Of a stretch of 64,000 nt of DNA, positions 41,939 to 49,525 are shown piece after piece. Within the stretch, counting starts at the first letter, position 1. Each line of letters begins with the position of its first letter. The position numbers and the translations under genes were made by a program. The DNA is from Pseudomonas paralcaligenes (GTDB taxonomy: Bacteria; Pseudomonadota; Gammaproteobacteria; Pseudomonadales; Pseudomonadaceae): NCBI RefSeq assembly GCF_019655855.1, contig NZ_BPFX01000002.1, forward strand, positions 62,001 through 126,000, read 5' to 3'. Under the pieces are notes generated by a model. That model did no database searches. It worked only from the letters and a program-made list of their open reading frames with translations, and was not told where the DNA came from.

Positions 41939-42559
41939 CTAGCTGCGCTGCAGCGAAGAAGCCGCCAGGCCCAGCCCCAGGGCCACCAGCACACCGCCGA
42001 TGGCCCGCTCGATCAGGTGCCGGCTGCGGGCGACGAAGGCGCGCGCCGCATCCGAGGACAATCCATAGGCCACCAGGGCGAACCAGAACAGGTGAGCAAC
42101 GGCCATGAACAGCCCGTAGCCGAGCTGGGTGAGGGGCGCGGTGTCCGGGCTGATCACCTGGGTGAACAGGGCGACCACGAACAGCGTGGTCTTGGGATTC
42201 AGCGCATTGGTCAGGAAGCCCACCCGCAGCGCCTGCCAGTCGGACAGCCGGGGTGTGTCCAGCACCTGCTGCGGGTCCGCCTTGCGGCTGCGCAGCATGC
42301 CGATGCCCAGCCAGATCAGGTAGGCGGCGCCGGCGAACTTGACCAGGTTGAACAGCACGATGGACTGGGAGATCAGCAGGCCGATGCCGAGCATCGAATA
42401 GGTCACGTGTACCAGCACGCCGAGGCTGATGCCCAGCGCCGTGAGCAGGCCGGCGCGACGCGACAGGAACATGCTGTTGCGGCTGACCATGGCGAAATCG
42501 GCGCCGGGGCTGATCACGGCGAGCAGGGTGATGGTGACGACCGAGACGAGTTCGAGCAT
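41939..42559 (-). CDS. LysE/RhtB-family amino-acid exporter
   Basis: A 206-residue membrane protein with about six hydrophobic segments. The family start ELVSVVTITLLAVISPGADFAMVSRNS (ISPGADF is the RhtB signature) and the conserved FLTNALNPKTTLFVVALFT in the middle identify it as a threonine/homoserine-type exporter. Specific substrates cannot be read from sequence. The ATG at 42557-42559 was preferred; the open frame runs 24 codons further without a ribosome site. It is bordered by REPINs on both sides, and the neighbouring gene at 42672 is the REP-associated transposase. Confidence 0.93.
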   Translation of the reverse strand: MLELVSVVTITLLAVISPGADFAMVSRNSMFLSRRAGLLTALGISLGVLVHVTYSMLGIGLLISQSIVLFNLVKFAGAAYLIWLGIGMLRSRKADPQQVLDTPRLSDWQALRVGFLTNALNPKTTLFVVALFTQVISPDTAPLTQLGYGLFMAVAHLFWFALVAYGLSSDAARAFVARSRHLIERAIGGVLVALGLGLAASSLQRS

Positions 42560-42620
42560 GGCGCAGTCCGTTTTCCTGGTGGGCTGGTCAAGATGAGGGC
42601 GGCCCACGTTTCCTGCAAGC

Positions 42621-42667
42621 GCGGGTTTCACCCGCCCTACACCGAGTAGGGCGGGTGAAACCCGCGT
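42621..42667. repeat. REPIN on the 3' side of the RAYT gene
   Basis: GCGGGTTTCACCCGCCCTAC (42621-42640) and its inverse GTAGGGCGGGTGAAACCCGC (from 42646) are separated by 5 bp. The unit ends 5 bp before the RAYT stop codon. An identical single copy lies on the other side of the RAYT at 43246-43265. Confidence 0.93.
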
Positions 42668-42671
42668 GCGC

Positions 42672-43211
42672 CTACTCGCCTACCTGCATGTCCGTATCCG
42701 CCGAACCACCCCAATCCGCCGGATAGATACCCTCGCGCACGTAGCGATGGAAGGACGACCAGGGCCAGTCGGCGACCCGTTCCACCAGGCCATGCTTGAG
42801 CGGATTGCCGTGCAGGTAGTCGAGGTGGCTGCGCAGATCGGCCTCGTCGCGGATCAGATGCTCCCAGAACCGGTTCTGCCAGAGGCTGCCCTGGCCTTTG
42901 TCCATCCGCCGTTCGCTCAGCAGCTCGGGGCGATGGTAGGCCGAGCAGGCTACGGCGACATGGCGCTTGATCAGTCGCCAGCGGTTGGAAAAGTCCGCAT
43001 CGCCGTCCGGCAGGGTCCAGATGGCGTGCATATGGTCCGGCAGCAGCACCCAGCCGTCGATGCGGAATGGCAACCGAGCCCGCACCCGGTCGATGGCTTC
43101 GCGCAGGGCGGTGCGCACATCGTCGTGGGTCAGGATGGCCTGTCGGCCTTGGGTGACGACCGTGAAGAAATAGGTTCCGCCGGGGACGGCGGCGCGTCTG
43201 TAGTAGGGCAT
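42672..43211 (-). CDS. REP-associated tyrosine transposase (RAYT, Y1 HUH family)
   Basis: A 179-residue single-domain Y1 transposase of the RAYT class. The HUH metal motif reads HMH (residues 60-62, in LLPDHMHAIW), and the catalytic tyrosine is Y132 in HLDYLHGNPLKHGLV. WPWSSFHRYVREG is the characteristic RAYT C-terminal motif. RAYTs bind and cut REP hairpins as single strands and are thought to spread them. The start at 43211 (MPYYRRAAVPGGTYFF) has AAGGA 7 nt upstream; a GTG directly before could also be read. It is bracketed by identical GCGGGTTTCACCCGCC repeats on both sides, and related REPs occur elsewhere in the window. All catalytic residues are present, so it may be active. Confidence 0.95.
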   Translation of the reverse strand: MPYYRRAAVPGGTYFFTVVTQGRQAILTHDDVRTALREAIDRVRARLPFRIDGWVLLPDHMHAIWTLPDGDADFSNRWRLIKRHVAVACSAYHRPELLSERRMDKGQGSLWQNRFWEHLIRDEADLRSHLDYLHGNPLKHGLVERVADWPWSSFHRYVREGIYPADWGGSADTDMQVGE

Positions 43212-43245
43212 CACAACGTCCTTGTTGTGTGGTGTTCAGGGTGGC

Positions 43246-43265
43246 GCGGGTTTCACCCGCCCTAC
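43246..43265. repeat. REP on the 5' side of the RAYT gene
   Basis: GCGGGTTTCACCCGCCCTAC, identical to the left arm at 42621-42640 and in the same orientation. Its last bases contain the TAG stop (43262-43264, minus strand) of the XRE regulator gene. Confidence 0.92.
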
Positions 43266-44047
43266 GGTTGGGCGATGGCGCGCAGCAGCGCCGCGCTTTC
43301 GGCATCGGCGGGGAAGAAGGTTTCCAGGGCCAGTTCGGCCAGGGTCACGTCGTTGGGGGTGCCGAACACGGTGGTGGTGCTGATCAGGCTGAGCACGCCC
43401 TGCTCGGTGCGGAACTGCAGTGCCATCAGCACGCTGTCCGGCTGCGGGGCGGGGGCTTCCTCGGGGGCCGGGTAGCCCAGCAGTTCTTCCTGCAGCGCCA
43501 TCAGCTGCGGGTCGCCGCTGATGTCGATGTCGTGCTGCAGGCGCATCAGCAGGTAGGCGCGCCACTGGGCCAGGTTGACGATGCGCGGCGCCAGCCCGTC
43601 CGGGTGCAGCGATATGCGCAGCACGTTGAGCGGCGGGCCGAGCAGCTCGGCCGGGATGCCGGCGAGGAACGGTGCCACCGCGTCGTTGGCGGCCAGCAGG
43701 TTCCACTGGCGGTCGATGGTGAGCGCCGGGTAGGGCTCGTGGGCCTTGAGCAACTGCTCGATGGCGGTGCGGGCGGCGGCCAGCGCCGGGTCTTCCAGGC
43801 CGTGCTGGCTGTACAGCGGCGCGTAGCCAGCGGCGGTGAGCAGGCGGTTGCGCTCGCGCAGCGGAATCTCCAGCTGCTCGGCCAGGTGCAGCAGCATCTC
43901 GCGGCTGGGCAGGGCGCGGCCGGTCTCGACGAAGCTCAGGTGGCGGGTGGAGATGTCCGCCTCGCAGGCCAGGTCGAGCTGGCTCAGGCGGCGGCGCTGG
44001 CGCCACTGGCGCAGCAGGGCGCCGACGGGGTGATGGGCTGTGTTCAT
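43262..44047 (-). CDS. XRE-family regulator with MmyB-like ligand domain
   Basis: A 261-residue regulator. The N-terminal Cro/C1 HTH is GALLRQWRQRRRLSQLDLAC with ADISTRHLSFVETGRALPSR (about residues 9-60). The C-terminal MmyB-like domain is marked by YPALTIDRQWNLLAANDAVA, LNVLRISLHPDGLAPRIVNL and VLSLISTTTVFGTPNDVTLA. MmyB-type domains bind lipid-like ligands in actinobacterial homologues. It is divergent from a 133-residue membrane protein gene (125-bp spacer), which is its likely target. The stop codon lies inside a REP, so the last few residues may have been altered by REP insertion. The start at 44047 follows the family; a longer frame extends through the intergenic region. Confidence 0.92.
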   Translation of the reverse strand: MNTAHHPVGALLRQWRQRRRLSQLDLACEADISTRHLSFVETGRALPSREMLLHLAEQLEIPLRERNRLLTAAGYAPLYSQHGLEDPALAAARTAIEQLLKAHEPYPALTIDRQWNLLAANDAVAPFLAGIPAELLGPPLNVLRISLHPDGLAPRIVNLAQWRAYLLMRLQHDIDISGDPQLMALQEELLGYPAPEEAPAPQPDSVLMALQFRTEQGVLSLISTTTVFGTPNDVTLAELALETFFPADAESAALLRAIAQP

Positions 44048-44172
44048 GGTTGCCGACGATAGCCCAGGGGCGTCATCGCGGCCATTACCTGGGACGTAAT
44101 CGACGCCGGACGCGATCCGGACGAACCCTATGGCCAGGCGCCGATCCGGCGTCGCCATCCGGAGATTTCGCC

Positions 44173-44574
44173 ATGAACACCCTGAACGCTTCCCCGCTGC
44201 TGCGTCGTGCCCTGCTCGCCGATGGCCTGGTCGGCCTGGCCACCGGCTCCCTGCTGGTATTACTCGCCGACTGGTACGCCAACCTGCTGGCGCTACCCGC
44301 CGACCTGCTGTACGGCGCCGGCCTGGCCCTGCTGCCGCTGGGCCTGTTCCTCGCCTGGCTGGGCTGCCAGGAGCGGATCAACCGCCTGCTGGTATGGGCC
44401 GTGATCGCGATCAACGCGCTGTGGGCGATCGACAGCCTGGCCCTGCTGTTCTCCGGCTGGGTGTCGCCCAACCTGCTCGGCCAGGTGTTCGTCATCGGCC
44501 AGGCCGCGCTGGTGCTGCTGTTCCTCGAACTGGAGCTGATCGGCCTGAAACGCTCGGAAGCGGTGCCGGTCTGA
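44173..44574 (+). CDS. Small four-helix membrane protein
   Basis: A 133-residue inner-membrane protein with four predicted helices (about residues 15-35, 42-62, 70-95 and 100-122). No catalytic motif is visible; Gln-Glu-Arg and Asp residues lie in the loops. Similar small four-TM proteins are often found divergent from MmyB-type XRE regulators, and the present pair has that arrangement. The spacer contains a CCGGA-N5-TCCGG dyad (about 44106-44120) as a possible operator. The start ATG at 44173 has GGAG upstream. A terminator follows 13 bp after the stop. Function unknown. Confidence 0.85.
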   Translation: MNTLNASPLLRRALLADGLVGLATGSLLVLLADWYANLLALPADLLYGAGLALLPLGLFLAWLGCQERINRLLVWAVIAINALWAIDSLALLFSGWVSPNLLGQVFVIGQAALVLLFLELELIGLKRSEAVPV

Positions 44575-44587
44575 AGCTCAGGCGCAT

Positions 44588-44614
44588 GGCCCCGCCCGCG
44601 AGGCGGGGCCTTGC
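44588..44614 (+). terminator. Hairpin terminator after the four-helix protein gene
   Basis: GGCCCCGCC (44588-44596) pairs with GGCGGGGCC (44602-44610) around a 5-nt loop, followed by TTGCC. The T-tract is minimal. Confidence 0.6.
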
Positions 44615-44717
44615 CGGCGTGACGACCGGTCCGCGGAGCGGTCCGGCGCGGGATGTAGTGTCCCGCGGAAGTCGCTACAATGCGCCGCCGATTTCTCCAC
44701 CACCGAGGCCGCGCGCC

Positions 44718-45116
44718 ATGAAACTCCGCTTTCTCCTCTGGATGCTGGGCCGCCTGATGGCCAAGGCCAGCCGTACCAACCCCGAGTTCCAGAAGCAACT
44801 GGAAGGCAAGGACCTGGTGTTCCAGCTGCACACCCTCGACGGCAAGCTGGCGCGCCACTACCGGATCAAGGACAAGCGCGTCACCAGCCATGCCGGTGCG
44901 GCCAGCGAGCCCGCCTTCGCCATCGGCTTCAAGGACGCCGCCTACGGCTTCGCCACCATGAACGCCAAGAACAAGCAGCTGGCCTTCATGCAGGGCATCC
45001 AGAACAAGGACATCCAGATCCAGGGCAACCCGGCGCTGGTGATCTGGTTCCAGGGCCTGCTCAAGCACGTGGTGCCGAAGAAGAAAAAGAAGAACGAGGT
45101 CAAGAAAGCGGCCTGA
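44718..45116 (+). CDS. SCP2-like (sterol-carrier-fold) protein
   Basis: A 132-residue protein with an SCP2-like fold pattern: LVFQLHTLDGKLARHYRIKD, then EPAFAIGFKDAAYGFATMNA and AFMQGIQNKDIQIQGNPALV, the typical alternating strand and helix order of sterol-carrier-like domains. The N-terminal 15 residues (KLRFLLWMLGRLMAK) are an amphipathic, possibly membrane-associating helix. The C-terminus is strongly basic (PKKKKKNEVKKAA), suggesting contact with nucleic acid or anionic membrane. In bacteria such proteins are proposed lipid-binding factors without defined ligands. It is 58 bp upstream of a periplasmic protein gene on the same strand. Confidence 0.85.
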   Translation: MKLRFLLWMLGRLMAKASRTNPEFQKQLEGKDLVFQLHTLDGKLARHYRIKDKRVTSHAGAASEPAFAIGFKDAAYGFATMNAKNKQLAFMQGIQNKDIQIQGNPALVIWFQGLLKHVVPKKKKKNEVKKAA

Positions 45117-45174
45117 GCCGCTTTCCCTCGCGGGCCCATGCGCTAGGCTGGGCCTTTTCACGGATATCGCCCCG

Positions 45175-45903
45175 ATGCGCCTGTCGTTTCTCCTCGCTCT
45201 GCTCCTGTCGCTGGCACTCCCGGTCCGCGCCGAAACCGACGCCACCCTGGCGCGCGTGCTGGACCTGGCCGGGGTCAGGCTGCTCTGCGAGCAGGCCGCG
45301 CCGCTGCTGCAGCGCGGCATGAGCGAGGAGCAGCAGAAGGCGCTGGGCGAGGCCTTCGCCGCCGGCCCGCTGTGCGACGACCTGGCTGCGCGCATGGCGC
45401 CGGGTCTCCAGCAGGAGCAGCTGGAGGCGGCGCTGACGCTGCTCGACAGCCCGCTGGCCCACCATTTCACCGCCGCCGAGCGCGCGGTGGGCGAGGATGG
45501 CGGCCTGGCCGCCTACCGCCAGCAGCTGCAGGAGCGCCCGCCGCTGGGGCCGCGCGTGGAGCTGGTGCGGCGCCTGGACAAGGCGGCGCACACCACCGAA
45601 CTGGCCACGCTGCTGCGCTACGAGGTGGGCAAGACCCAGGCCCTGATGGCCCTGCGCGCCCGCGGCGGCGACCTGGGGGAGCAGGAGTTGGCCGAGCAGA
45701 CCGCCGCGCAGCTGGCGCCGCTGCGCGCCTCCAGCACCAGCGGGATCGAGGCGTTCATGCTCTACGCCTACCGCCAGACGCCCAGCGACCAGCTCGGCGA
45801 ATACGTCGCCCTCTACGAGCAGGAGCCGCTGCGCGCGGTGCTCGAAGCCAGCGTCAAGGCGCTGCCGGACGTGTTCGCCGCGCGCCGGGCGAAACTGAAG
45901 TAG
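45175..45903 (+). CDS. Periplasmic protein of unknown function, DUF2059-like
   Basis: A 242-residue exported protein with signal peptide MRLSFLLALLLSLALPVRAE. The mature chain is almost entirely helical, with repeated short motifs such as LLQRGMSEEQQKALGEAFAA and LEAALTLLDSPLAHHFTAAE. This recalls the DUF2059 type of helical periplasmic proteins, but the match is only impressionistic. Two Cys residues (in LLCEQAA and PLCDDLA) could form a disulfide. It lies convergent to the YbaK-HDOD gene, with 30 bp between the stops, at a position where Pseudomonas genomes have a hypothetical gene next to the recG locus. Confidence 0.8.
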   Translation: MRLSFLLALLLSLALPVRAETDATLARVLDLAGVRLLCEQAAPLLQRGMSEEQQKALGEAFAAGPLCDDLAARMAPGLQQEQLEAALTLLDSPLAHHFTAAERAVGEDGGLAAYRQQLQERPPLGPRVELVRRLDKAAHTTELATLLRYEVGKTQALMALRARGGDLGEQELAEQTAAQLAPLRASSTSGIEAFMLYAYRQTPSDQLGEYVALYEQEPLRAVLEASVKALPDVFAARRAKLK

Positions 45904-45933
45904 CGCGCGGGGCCGCGGTGGCCCCGCCTGCAC

Positions 45934-47355
45934 CTACTGGGCGTGATGGTTGAACTGCGAAGCCAGTTCACGCAGCGCCACTTCCGCCTGCAGCACCCGG
46001 TTCAGGGCCTCGTCGGCCTTCTCTCGGCTCACGCCCAGACGCTCGAACAGGGCGTCCGGCAGGTCGTGCTGCGGACCGTTGCCGATGCCGCGGCTGCGCA
46101 GCAGGTTGACCGCCAGGCACACCAGGTTCGGGTAGGCGGCGTGGGCGCCGTCGTAGTCCGGGTCGTGCTGGAAGCGCAGCGCGGTGGCCAATTCCTCCGG
46201 CATGTCCCAGAAGCGCATCAGCCAGGCGCCGATCTGTTCGCGGGTGATGCCCAGCAGGTGCTGCTCGACGTAGCCGTGGCTGAGGTGCGGGTTGACCTCC
46301 AGATGGCGGCAGATCAGCGAGAAGTGCGGCGGGAAGACGTGGGCCAGCACCAGGTAGCCGAAGTTGTGCAGCAGCCCGGCGAGGTAGGTCAGGCCGGCCT
46401 CGGGGCGCTGGGCGCGGGGCATGGCGCGGGTCAGGCCCTCGATGATGGCGGCGGTGTAGATCGCCTGCTGCCAGTAGGGCGTGGCCTGCTGCGGCTGGTC
46501 CTTGGGCAGGCTGAGGGTCTTGCCCAGGGCCAGGCCGAGGGCCAGGTTGATCACCAGGTCGAAGCCCAGCACGCGGACGATGGCGTCTTCCACCGAGCGG
46601 ATCTTGCCCGGCGCGGCGTAGTAGGGCGAGGCGGCCCAGCTGACCACCTGGGCGGCCAGCGCCGGGTCGGTCTCGACCACGCCGGTGATGTCGTCCACGG
46701 TGGCGTCCGGGTCGACGCGCAGCTTGATGATCTTCTGCGCGGTTTCCGGCAGCGGCGGAATCTCGATGGTTTCCTCGAGGCGCTGCTGGATGCGGCGGGC
46801 GGTGAACGCCTGCACGGCCTGGGTGATCTCGGCGCGGTCGTCGTCCGGCCGGTCCAGGTTCGGCCGGATGCTGGTCAGCGGCTGGCCGAAGCGGGCGGCG
46901 CTGGCCTTGGCCAGGAGGATGGCCTTGTAGTGCTCGCTGTCGATCTCCAGCAGCACGCCGGCTTGGCCCGACTCGATCAGCAGGTTGGATTCGTCGAGCA
47001 GCCGCTCGTCGTACAGGCAGGGCGAACTGGTCAGCGGCGGCAGTCCCGGCAGCAGGTCGAGGCTGTGCTTGCCCAGCATGCGCTCCATGCGTTCCGGCTT
47101 GACTGCCACCAGCTTGCGGCCGGTCAGCTCGGCCAGGCGATTGAGGTCGAGCAACTGGTTCTGCGGGAACAGCACCAGCAGGGCGCCGACCGCGTCCTCC
47201 AGCAGGACCGCCTGCACCCGTCGGCTGGCAGGCAGGGCCTGGTGGTCCGGCCGTATGTGGCAGGGCACGCCGAGTTTCTCGAGGAGCTGCAGGATCACCG
47301 TCGGCGGGAGCGGAGAGGCATCGGGGGCGAGGGCGACTTCGGTCATGGGCGACAT
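45934..47355 (-). CDS. YbaK-like aminoacyl-tRNA deacylase domain fused to HDOD domain
   Basis: A 473-residue two-domain protein. Residues about 20-150 resemble the YbaK/ProRS-associated editing domain (LEKLGVPCHIRPDHQALPAS, VLLEDAVGALLVLFPQNQLL, ELTGRKLVAVKPERMERMLG). Residues about 195-440 are an HDOD domain: IEIPPLPETAQKIIKLRVDP, VVETDPALAAQVVSWAASPY, and GLLHNFGYLVLAHVFPPHFS, which keeps only part of the HD metal motif. HDOD proteins act in signalling and stress or motility control; the editing-like domain may bind a tRNA or nucleotide. The fusion is conserved in Pseudomonas next to recG, but the function is unknown. Two starts are possible (47355 MSPMTEV or 47346 MTEV); neither has a clear ribosome site. 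Confidence 0.88.
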   Translation of the reverse strand: MSPMTEVALAPDASPLPPTVILQLLEKLGVPCHIRPDHQALPASRRVQAVLLEDAVGALLVLFPQNQLLDLNRLAELTGRKLVAVKPERMERMLGKHSLDLLPGLPPLTSSPCLYDERLLDESNLLIESGQAGVLLEIDSEHYKAILLAKASAARFGQPLTSIRPNLDRPDDDRAEITQAVQAFTARRIQQRLEETIEIPPLPETAQKIIKLRVDPDATVDDITGVVETDPALAAQVVSWAASPYYAAPGKIRSVEDAIVRVLGFDLVINLALGLALGKTLSLPKDQPQQATPYWQQAIYTAAIIEGLTRAMPRAQRPEAGLTYLAGLLHNFGYLVLAHVFPPHFSLICRHLEVNPHLSHGYVEQHLLGITREQIGAWLMRFWDMPEELATALRFQHDPDYDGAHAAYPNLVCLAVNLLRSRGIGNGPQHDLPDALFERLGVSREKADEALNRVLQAEVALRELASQFNHHAQ

Positions 47356-47449
47356 CCGGAAGAAGAACTACTGAGGGGGAGTATAACCAGCGCCCCGTGG
47401 GATACACCCGGTTGCCGGACAGGTGAACCGCGGCAGTCTGTGCGCCGGC

Positions 47450-49525
47450 TCACACTTGGCCGTACTGCTGGCCATGGCGCAGCCAGCGTTCGAGCAGCGG
47501 GCTGACGTGCTGCGGCCAGCGCGCCAGCAGCTCCTGCGCGGCCTCGCGCACGGCCGGCAGCAGGTCGGCGTCGCGCATCAGGTCGGCCACCTTGAACTGC
47601 AGCAGGCCGGTCTGGCGGGTGCCGAGCATCTCGCCGGGGCCGCGCAGTTCCAGGTCCTTCTCGGCGATGACGAAGCCGTCGCAGGTCTCGCGCATGATGC
47701 CCAGGCGCTCGCGGCCGAGCTGGGACAGCGGCGCGTGGTAGAGCAGCACGCAGTGGCTGGCGGCGCTGCCCCGGCCCACCCGGCCACGCAGCTGGTGCAA
47801 CTGGGCCAGGCCCAGGCGCTCGGGGTTCTCGATGATCATCAGGCTGGCGTTGGGCACGTCGACACCGACCTCGATGACGGTGGTGGCGACCAGCAGCTGC
47901 AGTTCGCCGCGCTTGAAGGCGTCCATCACCTCGGCCTTCTCCGCCGGCTTCATGCGGCCATGGATCAGGCCGACGCGCAGCTCGCCGAGGGCCGCGCTCA
48001 GCTCTTCGAAGCTGGTTTCGGCGGCCTGGCAGGTGAGTTCCTCGGATTCCTCGATCAGGGTGCACACCCAGTAGGCCTGGCGGCCTTCGCGGCAGGCCGC
48101 GCGGACCCGCTCGATCACCTCGATGCGGCGGCTGTCGGCCACCAGCAGGGTGTTCACCGGGGTGCGTCCGGGCGGTAGCTCGTCGAGGATCGAGGTGTCC
48201 AGGTCGGCGTAGGCGCTCATCGCCAGGGTCCGCGGGATCGGCGTGGCGGTCATGATCAGTTGGTGCGGGCAGAGGCGGCCGTCGATGCCCTTCTGGCGCA
48301 GGGCCAGGCGCTGCTGCACGCCGAAGCGGTGCTGCTCGTCGATGATCACCAGCGCGAGCTTCTGGAAGCGCACCTCGTCCTGGAACAGGGCGTGGGTGCC
48401 CACCACCATCGGTGCGCCGCCGGCGATGCGTTCCAGTGCGGCGGCGCGGGCCTTGCCCTTGAGCTTGCCGGCCAGCCAGGCGACCTCGATGATGAGCGGC
48501 TCCAGCCACCGGCTGAAGTTGAGGAAGTGCTGCTCGGCGAGAATCTCGGTGGGCGCCATCAGCGCCACCTGGTAGCCGGCCTCCAGCGCCTGCAGGGCGG
48601 CCAGCGCGGCGACCACGGTCTTGCCGGCGCCGACGTCGCCCTGTACCAGGCGCAGCATGGGTTCGGCCTGGGACAGGTCGTAGGCGATCTCGGCGCCGAC
48701 CCGCTGCTGGGCGCCGGTGGGGGCGAAGCCGAGGTTCTGCAGGAAGCGCTGCGGCAGCTTGCGCGCCACCGGCAGCGCCGGCGCCTGCTGGGCGCGCACC
48801 TGCTCGCGCAGGCGCTGCAGCGACAGCTGGTGGGTCAGCAGCTCCTCGAAGGCCAGGCGGTGCTGGGCCCAGTGGCGGCCCTCGGCCAGCTCCTCCAGGT
48901 CGGCGTCCGGTGGCGGTCGGTGCAGGTAGCGGATGGCCTCGTCGAGCGGGCCGAGGCGGTAGTCACGGGCCAGCTCGGCGGGCAGCCAGTCCGGCAGGCT
49001 GTGCGGGCCGAGGCGGGCCAGGGCGAGCTGGGTCAGCGAGCGCAGGCGCTGCTGGGTCAGGCCCTCGGTGGTGGGGTAGATCGGGGTCAGGGTCTGTTCC
49101 ACCGGCGCCGGCTCGTCGCCGCTCTGGGCGCGGTATTCCGGGTGGTAGATCTCCAGGCCGGTGGCGCCGGGGCGCACTTCGCCGTAGCAGCGCAGGGCGG
49201 TGCCGCGCTTGAGCGCGTCCTTCTGCGCCTGGCTGAAGTGGAAGAAGCGCAGGCTGAGCGTGCCGCTGCCGTCCTGCAGGCGCACCAGCAGGCTGCGCCG
49301 GCGGCCCATGACGATGTCGACGCCGGCCACCACGCCCTCGACCACCGCGTCCTGCCCCGGGCGCAGGGCGCCGATGGGGGTGATGCGGGTGCGATCCTGG
49401 TAGCGCAGCGGCAGGTGAAACAGCACGTCCTGCAGGTTTTCCAGGCCGACCTTGCCCAGCTTCTCGGCCAGCGCGTCACCGACGCCCTTGAGCGCGGTGA
49501 CGGGGACCTGCGCCAGTTCGGTCAT
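47450..49525 (-). CDS. recG: ATP-dependent DNA helicase RecG
   Basis: A 691-residue RecG of normal length. The N-terminal wedge domain (OB-fold, about residues 50-150) is followed by the SF2 helicase core: Walker A GDVGAGKTVVAALAALQALE, motif Ia MAPTEILAEQH, DEQH-type box IIDEQHRFGVQQR, motif III MTATPIPRTLAM and motif VI HQLRGRVGRGSAAS. The TRG-like C-terminal region ends with LLERWLRHGQQYGQV. RecG remodels stalled replication forks and Holliday junctions. Its ATG overlaps the oxyR stop by ATGA, so the two are co-translated, as in P. aeruginosa. The gene is minus-strand and ends 95 bp before the YbaK-HDOD gene. Confidence 0.97.
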   Translation of the reverse strand: MTELAQVPVTALKGVGDALAEKLGKVGLENLQDVLFHLPLRYQDRTRITPIGALRPGQDAVVEGVVAGVDIVMGRRRSLLVRLQDGSGTLSLRFFHFSQAQKDALKRGTALRCYGEVRPGATGLEIYHPEYRAQSGDEPAPVEQTLTPIYPTTEGLTQQRLRSLTQLALARLGPHSLPDWLPAELARDYRLGPLDEAIRYLHRPPPDADLEELAEGRHWAQHRLAFEELLTHQLSLQRLREQVRAQQAPALPVARKLPQRFLQNLGFAPTGAQQRVGAEIAYDLSQAEPMLRLVQGDVGAGKTVVAALAALQALEAGYQVALMAPTEILAEQHFLNFSRWLEPLIIEVAWLAGKLKGKARAAALERIAGGAPMVVGTHALFQDEVRFQKLALVIIDEQHRFGVQQRLALRQKGIDGRLCPHQLIMTATPIPRTLAMSAYADLDTSILDELPPGRTPVNTLLVADSRRIEVIERVRAACREGRQAYWVCTLIEESEELTCQAAETSFEELSAALGELRVGLIHGRMKPAEKAEVMDAFKRGELQLLVATTVIEVGVDVPNASLMIIENPERLGLAQLHQLRGRVGRGSAASHCVLLYHAPLSQLGRERLGIMRETCDGFVIAEKDLELRGPGEMLGTRQTGLLQFKVADLMRDADLLPAVREAAQELLARWPQHVSPLLERWLRHGQQYGQV

